This document shows, piece after piece, positions 59,268 to 64,000 of a stretch of 64,000 nucleotides of DNA. Position numbers and translations under genes: made by a program. The notes beneath the pieces are model-generated. The model was given only the letters and a program-made list of their open reading frames with translations, did no database searches and was not told where the DNA came from. Positions within the stretch are counted from its first letter, which is position 1; each line of letters opens with the position of its first letter. The stretch lies in assembly GCA_963763485.1 (NCBI GenBank), contig CAVXOW010000005.1:806001-870000 (forward strand), read 5' to 3'. Source of the DNA: CAWCKS01 sp963763485 (GTDB lineage: Bacteria > Pseudomonadota > Alphaproteobacteria > Rhizobiales > Xanthobacteraceae).

Positions 59268-60157
59268 ATGCGCCAGCCGCCACCTACAACTTTGCCTATC
59301 TCGACGAGCAGACCAAGCGGATGATCCGCCGCGCGATCCTGAAAGCGATTGCGATTCCCGGCTATCAAGTGCCGTTCGCGAGCCGCGAGATGCCGATGCC
59401 CTACGGATGGGGCACCGGCGGCGTCCAGGTCACCGCCTCGATCCTGGGCCCTGACGACGTGCTGAAGGTGATCGATCAGGGCTCCGACGACACCACCAAC
59501 GCGATCTCGATCCGCAAGTTTTTTGAAAAGACCGCGGCTGTGAAGACGACGACCGCCACCAAAGACGCAACCGTGATCCAGACCCGGCACCGCATTCCGG
59601 AAGAGCCGCTGCACGACAGGCAGGTGCTGGTCTATCAGGTGCCGATCCCCGAGCCGCTGCGCTTCCTCGAGCCGCGCGAGACCGAGACGCGGCGCATGCA
59701 TGCGCTCTCAGAATACGGCCTGATGCATGTCAAGCTTTACGAGGATATTGCCCGCTTCGGTCACATCGCGACGTCCTACGCCTATCCGGTGAAGGTCAAT
59801 GCGCGTTACGTGATGGACCCGTCGCCGACGCCAAAATTCGACAATCCGAAGATGGACAACTGCGAGGCGCTGCAATTGTTCGGCGCCGGCCGCGAAAAAC
59901 GCATCTACGCGGTGCCGCCGCACACCAAGGTGGTGTCGCTCGATTTCGAGGACCATCCGTTCTCGCGCTATCGGCATGACGCGCCGTGCGCGCTGTGCGG
60001 CGCGGGCGATTCCTATCTCGACGAGATCGTCACCGACGATCGCGGCGGGCGGATGTTCGTCTGCTCCGACACCGACTATTGCGAAAAGCGACGCGCTGAC
60101 GGGCATCGCGGCACCGAAAGCGCGATCGGGCCTGGTCTGGAGGCCAAACATGGCTGA
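59264..60157 (+). CDS. phnJ: PhnJ, radical-SAM C-P lyase
   Basis: A 297-residue enzyme that cleaves the carbon-phosphorus bond, releasing methane from methylphosphonate. The [4Fe-4S] and thiyl Cys are at 242, 245, 267 and 273 in the PhnJ-specific C-x2-C-x21-C-x5-C pattern, one residue offset from E. coli. The glycyl-radical Gly33 is in IPGYQVPF. No residue loss is evident, so the enzyme should be functional. The 3' end overlaps phnK by eight bases. Confidence 0.97.
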   Translation: MNAPAATYNFAYLDEQTKRMIRRAILKAIAIPGYQVPFASREMPMPYGWGTGGVQVTASILGPDDVLKVIDQGSDDTTNAISIRKFFEKTAAVKTTTATKDATVIQTRHRIPEEPLHDRQVLVYQVPIPEPLRFLEPRETETRRMHALSEYGLMHVKLYEDIARFGHIATSYAYPVKVNARYVMDPSPTPKFDNPKMDNCEALQLFGAGREKRIYAVPPHTKVVSLDFEDHPFSRYRHDAPCALCGAGDSYLDEIVTDDRGGRMFVCSDTDYCEKRRADGHRGTESAIGPGLEAKHG

Positions 60158-60938
60158 GAACGATAACGACCAGCCGCTGCTGATCGCTGAACAGCTCGGA
60201 AAGTCCTACGGCCGCCAACTCGGCTGCCGCGACGTCTCGTTCAAGCTGTACGAAGGCGAGGTGCTCGCGATCGTCGGCGAGTCCGGCTCGGGCAAGACCA
60301 CGCTGCTGCAGCTGTTGTCGGCTCAGCTGAAACCGACCTCCGGCCGCGTGCTCTATCGCATGCGCGACGGCGTGACCCGCGAACTCGCCTCGCTCGGCGA
60401 AGCCGAGCGTCGCTTCCTGTTTCGTACCGACTGGGGCTACGTTCATCAGGACCCCGCGCTGGGCCTTCGAATGGCGGTGTCCGCCGGCGCCAACGTCGGC
60501 GAGCGGCTGATGGCGGTGGGCTGGAATCACTATGGCCGGATCCGTGATGCCGCGACGTCATGGCTCGACCGCGTCGAAATCGACAACACCCGCATCGATG
60601 ACGCGCCGCGCACCTATTCCGGCGGCATGCGCCAGCGCCTGCAGATCGCGCGCAACCTCGTCACCGAGCCGCGCCTCGTCTTCATGGATGAGCCGACCGG
60701 TGGCCTCGATGTTTCCGTGCAGGCGCGCCTGCTCGACCTGATGCGGACTCTTGTGGCGGAGCTCCGACTCGCCGCTGTGATCGTGACCCACGATCTCGCG
60801 GTGGCACGGCTGCTGTCGCACCGCGTGATGGTGATGAAGGGCGGCGAGGTGATCGAGACCGGTCTCACCGACCAGGTGCTCGACGATCCGCGCGAGCCCT
60901 ACACCCAGCTGCTCGTGTCCTCGATCCTGCCGGTATGA
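60150..60938 (+). CDS. phnK: PhnK, C-P lyase complex ABC-type ATPase
   Basis: A 262-residue protein from ATG 60150. Walker A GESGSGKTT, signature YSGGMRQRLQIARNLV and Walker B LVFMDEPTGGLDVSVQ are present. PhnK binds the PhnGHIJ core near PhnJ and is not a transporter. The 3' end overlaps phnL by four bases. Confidence 0.95.
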   Translation: MAENDNDQPLLIAEQLGKSYGRQLGCRDVSFKLYEGEVLAIVGESGSGKTTLLQLLSAQLKPTSGRVLYRMRDGVTRELASLGEAERRFLFRTDWGYVHQDPALGLRMAVSAGANVGERLMAVGWNHYGRIRDAATSWLDRVEIDNTRIDDAPRTYSGGMRQRLQIARNLVTEPRLVFMDEPTGGLDVSVQARLLDLMRTLVAELRLAAVIVTHDLAVARLLSHRVMVMKGGEVIETGLTDQVLDDPREPYTQLLVSSILPV

Positions 60939-61648
60939 GATTGAGGATGACGGTAACCATGCTCGAACTCAGCCAGGCCGCAAAGACCTTCACCATGCAC
61001 CTGCAGGGCGGCGTCGTGCTGCCGGTGATTTCAGGCGTGTCGTTTGCCGTGCGAGCCGGCGAGTGCGTCGTGCTGGCGGGACCGTCGGGTATCGGCAAGT
61101 CGTCGATCCTGAAAATGATCTTCGGCAACTACCGCTGCGATACCGGGTGCATCGCAGTCCAGCATCGCGGCGGCGCCGTCGATATCGCCGCGGCCGAGCC
61201 GCGCCAGGTGCTCGATATCCGCCGTCATACCATCGGCTATGTCAGCCAGTTCCTGCGCGTGGTGCCGCGGGTGCCGACCATCGACGTGGTTGCCGAGCCG
61301 CTAGTCGTGGAGGGAGTCGCGCGCGAGGCTGCACGGGAACGCTCCAGGGAGATGCTGGCGCGGCTGAACATTGGCGAGCGGCTGTGGAGCCTGCCGCCGT
61401 CGACCTTCTCCGGCGGCGAGCAGCAGCGCGTCAACATTGCCCGCGGCTTCATCTGCGACCAGCCGATCCTCCTGCTCGACGAGCCGACCGCGTCGCTCGA
61501 CGCCGCCAACCGCGCCGTCGTTGTCGACCTGATCGGGGAGAAGAAACGCAAGGGTGTCGCCATGGTCGCGATCGTTCACGACGACGACGTCCGCGGCCTG
61601 ATCGCAGACCGTATCGTCGATGTCGCCACGTTTGCCGCGGCCGCATGA
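60935..61648 (+). CDS. phnL: PhnL, C-P lyase complex ABC-type ATPase
   Basis: A 237-residue protein. Walker A is GPSGIGKSS, the signature FSGGEQQRVNIARGFI, and Walker B LLLDEPTASLDAANR. It is required with PhnGHI to form the ribosylated phosphonate. ATG codons at 60935, 60947 and 60959 are all possible starts; the first overlaps the phnK stop. The gene is followed after 19 bp by phnM. Confidence 0.94.
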   Translation: MRLRMTVTMLELSQAAKTFTMHLQGGVVLPVISGVSFAVRAGECVVLAGPSGIGKSSILKMIFGNYRCDTGCIAVQHRGGAVDIAAAEPRQVLDIRRHTIGYVSQFLRVVPRVPTIDVVAEPLVVEGVAREAARERSREMLARLNIGERLWSLPPSTFSGGEQQRVNIARGFICDQPILLLDEPTASLDAANRAVVVDLIGEKKRKGVAMVAIVHDDDVRGLIADRIVDVATFAAAA

Positions 61649-61667
61649 TTGAAATGAAAGAGGGCTG

Positions 61668-62822
61668 ATGACTTCTTTACCCGAAACCATCTTTGCCAAT
61701 GCACGGGTCGTGCTCGCCGACCGCGTCGTCGACCGCGGCTGGGTGGCGCTTGCGGGGGGCAAGATTGCCGAGGTCGGCGAGGGCAGGGCACCGGCCGGCA
61801 GCGTCGACGTCGAAGGCGATCTCGTGATGCCCGGTCTCGTCGAACTGCACACCGATCACATCGAGGCGCACTATGTGCCGCGGCCGAAGGTCTACTGGGA
61901 TCCTGTCGCCGCCGTGGTTTCTTATGACGGCCAGCTTGCGACCTGCGGCATCACCACGGTGATGGATTCGCTTCGGGTCTGGCGCGATGAAGCCGAGGGC
62001 GATGTTCACCTCCATGCGACGGTGCTTGCCGATGCGATCGCCCGGGCTCGCGAGGCACGGCTGCTGCGCGCCGATCATTTTCTCCATTTGCGTTGTGAAA
62101 TACCAATGCCCACAGTGGTTGAGGACGCGAGCGCGCTGGTCACGCGCGACGACATCCGCTTGATGTCACTGATGGACCACACGCCGGGGCAGCGGCAGTT
62201 TCGCGACGAAGAAAAACTGCGCACCTACTACCGCGGCAAGAAGGGCGGGCTTAGTGACGACGAGCTCAATGAGCTGTTTGCGAGGCGGTTCGAATATCAA
62301 CGCAAATATGCCGACAAGAACATGGGCGCGATCATCGCGCTCGCACGCGAGCACAATGTGCCGCTGGCGAGCCACGATGACACCACGGAGGAAAACGTTG
62401 CCGACGCGGTCCGTGAAGGCGTGGCAGTCGCCGAATTCCCGACCACGATGGAAGCGGCGCGCGGGCTGCATGAGGCCGGCATCGATATCCTGATGGGCGC
62501 GCCCAACGTCGTGCGCGGCGGTTCGCACTCCGGCAACATTGCCGCGATCGATCTTGCCCGCGAGGGCCTGCTCGATATTCTGTCGTCGGACTATATCCCG
62601 TCGAGCCTGCTGATGGCGGCCCTGCAGCTTCCCGAGCGCGTGCCTCATATCGATCTTGCCGAAGCGGTGCGCACAGTGACGAAGACCCCGGCGGCCGCCG
62701 TCGGCCTCGACGACCGCGGCGAGATCCTGGCCGGCAAGCGCGCCGACGTGATCCGTGTCCATATCGGCGGCGGTGTCCCCGTGGTGCGCTCGGTGTGGCG
62801 CGCCGGCCAGCGCGTGGCATGA
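61668..62822 (+). CDS. phnM: PhnM, ribose 1-methylphosphonate 5-triphosphate diphosphatase
   Basis: A 384-residue amidohydrolase with canonical PhnM motifs: ELHTDHIEAHYVPRPKVYWD (His61, Asp63), MDHTPGQRQF, LASHDDTTEENVADA, MGAPNVVRGGSHSGN and LSSDYIPSSLL. It removes pyrophosphate from the ribosylated phosphonate triphosphate before PhnJ acts. It is the core copy, unlike the divergent paralogue at 50481. It overlaps phnN by four bases. Confidence 0.95.
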   Translation: MTSLPETIFANARVVLADRVVDRGWVALAGGKIAEVGEGRAPAGSVDVEGDLVMPGLVELHTDHIEAHYVPRPKVYWDPVAAVVSYDGQLATCGITTVMDSLRVWRDEAEGDVHLHATVLADAIARAREARLLRADHFLHLRCEIPMPTVVEDASALVTRDDIRLMSLMDHTPGQRQFRDEEKLRTYYRGKKGGLSDDELNELFARRFEYQRKYADKNMGAIIALAREHNVPLASHDDTTEENVADAVREGVAVAEFPTTMEAARGLHEAGIDILMGAPNVVRGGSHSGNIAAIDLAREGLLDILSSDYIPSSLLMAALQLPERVPHIDLAEAVRTVTKTPAAAVGLDDRGEILAGKRADVIRVHIGGGVPVVRSVWRAGQRVA

Positions 62823-63403
62823 CCGACGCTGAACCGATCGGTCCGGGGCGGCTCGTCCTCGTGGTTGGGCCGAGCGGCGCCGGCAAGGACACGTTGATCG
62901 CCATCGCGAAGCGGCACTGCGCCGATGACGAGTACGTCAAATTCCCGCGCCGTGTCGTCACCCGGCCGTCGTCGCAGTTCGAAGACAATCTCGCGATGAC
63001 GCCGGCGGAGTTTGATGCGGCCGCGGGGCAGGGCGCTTTCGCGCTGCACTGGCGCGCGCACGATCATGCCTACGGTGTTCCACGACAGATTGATGACGAG
63101 ATCCGCGCCGGCAAAACCGTCGTGGTCAACGTGTCGCGTACCATCATTGCCGATGCGCGCAAGCGTTATGGCAACGTGACGGTCGTATTGATCACCGCGC
63201 CAGCGGAGGTCCTTGCCCAGCGCGTTGCGGCACGCAAGCGAGCCAGCGACACGTCGGTGGAGGAGCGCGTGCAGCGCGCGTCGTTGCCGGAATCTGCCAC
63301 GCCCGACATCCTGATTTCGAACATCGGCTCGGCCGAGGACCACGGCCGCGAGTTGGCCAGGCTGGTCGCGGGCGAGCGCCCAGCGACGAAGCAAATCTCA
63401 TGA
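62819..63403 (+). CDS. phnN: PhnN, ribose 1,5-bisphosphokinase
   Basis: A 194-residue kinase with guanylate-kinase-like fold from ATG 62819. The P-loop is VVGPSGAGKDTL, followed by FPRRVVTRPSS and HWRAHDHAYGVP. It phosphorylates ribose 1,5-bisphosphate to PRPP at the end of phosphonate degradation. The 3' end overlaps the next gene by four bases. Confidence 0.93.
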   Translation: MTDAEPIGPGRLVLVVGPSGAGKDTLIAIAKRHCADDEYVKFPRRVVTRPSSQFEDNLAMTPAEFDAAAGQGAFALHWRAHDHAYGVPRQIDDEIRAGKTVVVNVSRTIIADARKRYGNVTVVLITAPAEVLAQRVAARKRASDTSVEERVQRASLPESATPDILISNIGSAEDHGRELARLVAGERPATKQIS

Positions 63404-64000
63404 CACCGTTTCCACGCTACGCCATCTATTATGTCCCGGCCGCAAGCGACCCGCTATATCAGCTTGGCGCGCAGGCGCTCGGCTATGACGGCTTCACCGG
63501 CAAGGACATCGACTTTCCCCGGCAGATCACCCAGCGCATTTCCGATTGGCCCGAGGTGACGACTGATCCGCGCAAATACGCCTTTCACGCCACCCTGAAG
63601 GCGCCATTTGCGCTCGCGCCCGGCCGGACCGAAGCGGAGTTGCTCAAAGCCTTTGCCGCATTCGCCGCACCGGCAACGCTGAAAATCCCGTTGGTCGTGA
63701 GCTCAATTTCAAGCTTCATCGCCGTCATCCCGTCATCCCCGTCAGCCGAGTTGTCGGCGCTGGCCCAGACCTGCGTTGAGGCGTTTGATGAATTTCGCGC
63801 CCCGCTTACAGAGCATGATCGCGCCCGACGCCGGCCGGACCGGCTGAGCGCGCGCCAGGTCGCCCACCTCGATCGCTGGGGTTACCCTTATGTGGCCGAC
63901 GAATTCCGCTTTCATATGACGTTGACCGGGTCGTTGCCGGGCGAGCGGCACGAAACGATCGTGCCGCTGCTGCGGGAGTTGTTTGCCGGCATCACCGCGA
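63400..64000 (+). CDS. DUF1045 phosphonate-operon protein, 2H-phosphoesterase-like (runs off the window)
   Basis: The first 200 residues are in the window and no stop occurs. Two HxT motifs, YAFHATLKAPF and FRFHMTLTGSL, about 110 residues apart, match the 2H phosphoesterase pattern (Hx[ST]x) of RNA cyclic phosphodiesterases. DUF1045 proteins are found in phn operons. The pathway needs a cyclic phosphodiesterase (PhnP in E. coli) to open 5-phosphoribosyl 1,2-cyclic phosphate; no PhnP is in the window, so this protein could fill that step. Homology to DUF1045 is well supported; the catalytic role is inference. Confidence 0.85.
   Translation, partial: MTPFPRYAIYYVPAASDPLYQLGAQALGYDGFTGKDIDFPRQITQRISDWPEVTTDPRKYAFHATLKAPFALAPGRTEAELLKAFAAFAAPATLKIPLVVSSISSFIAVIPSSPSAELSALAQTCVEAFDEFRAPLTEHDRARRRPDRLSARQVAHLDRWGYPYVADEFRFHMTLTGSLPGERHETIVPLLRELFAGITA

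Noticed and set aside
1..64000. CRISPR arrays, rRNA genes, transposase genes or complete insertion sequences
   Set aside because: No regularly spaced repeats, rRNA segments or transposase motifs were seen.

Overview
The window looks like chromosomal DNA of a Bradyrhizobium- or Rhodopseudomonas-like alphaproteobacterium (Nitrobacteraceae). The reasons are high GC, a Caulobacter-type fliF operon ending in flbD, a SciP (DUF1153) gene, a FixK2-consensus box in front of a fused narK, and a C-P lyase cluster of the rhizobial type. This placement is inference; no marker gene such as 16S rRNA is present.

Layout. 1-9.4 kb: a Bax-inhibitor-1 membrane protein (cut by the window edge), a DUF2254 membrane protein, a run of small orphan proteins, a DapA-family aldolase, a membrane cyclic-nucleotide-binding protein and a REP-like palindrome. 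9.5-13.4 kb: an AraC-type regulator divergent from a CYP153-type P450 split by three frameshifts, then an Asp/Asn beta-hydroxylase. 13.5-21.8 kb, all leftward: fliK, flgD, sciP and the fliF-fliG-fliH-fliN-flbD operon. 22-24.5 kb: mnmA, a PmtA-like methyltransferase, a secreted small protein and tRNA-Met(CAT). 24.5-29.8 kb: a gene-poor, lower-GC stretch of orphan small proteins, a VanZ-like protein, a DOPA-dioxygenase-like gene and relics. 29.8-36.2 kb: a catabolic group (Rieske oxygenase, MarR regulator with a clear palindromic operator, acyl-CoA synthetase, luciferase-like monooxygenase) and a large membrane protein. 36.2-48.8 kb: a Crp/Fnr regulator divergent from narK1-narK2 fusion-narG-narH-narJ-narI, a PpiC-like isomerase, a small Cys-tailed protein, mog and a DUF2478 protein. 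49-50.5 kb: mmsA. 50.5-64 kb: phosphonate utilisation.

The nar block is a complete respiratory nitrate reductase module: transport, the three catalytic and membrane subunits, the assembly chaperone NarJ, a foldase and molybdenum-cofactor genes. The phosphonate block has two arms that diverge from one intergenic region carrying back-to-back Pho-box-like sites. The leftward arm is a hexapeptide transferase plus a divergent PhnM paralogue. The rightward arm is phnC-phnD-phnE1-phnE2. Beyond a convergent phnF lies phnG-H-I-J-K-L-M-N plus a DUF1045 protein with two HxT motifs, running off the window end. PhnF probably acts at a 26-bp perfect palindrome in front of phnG.

A notable feature is the number of single-base frameshifts in otherwise well-conserved genes (CYP153 x3, phnC, phnD x2, phnE2, the hexapeptide transferase and a small orphan gene). 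These are either base-level sequence errors or recent inactivation, which matters because they hit three phosphonate import genes.
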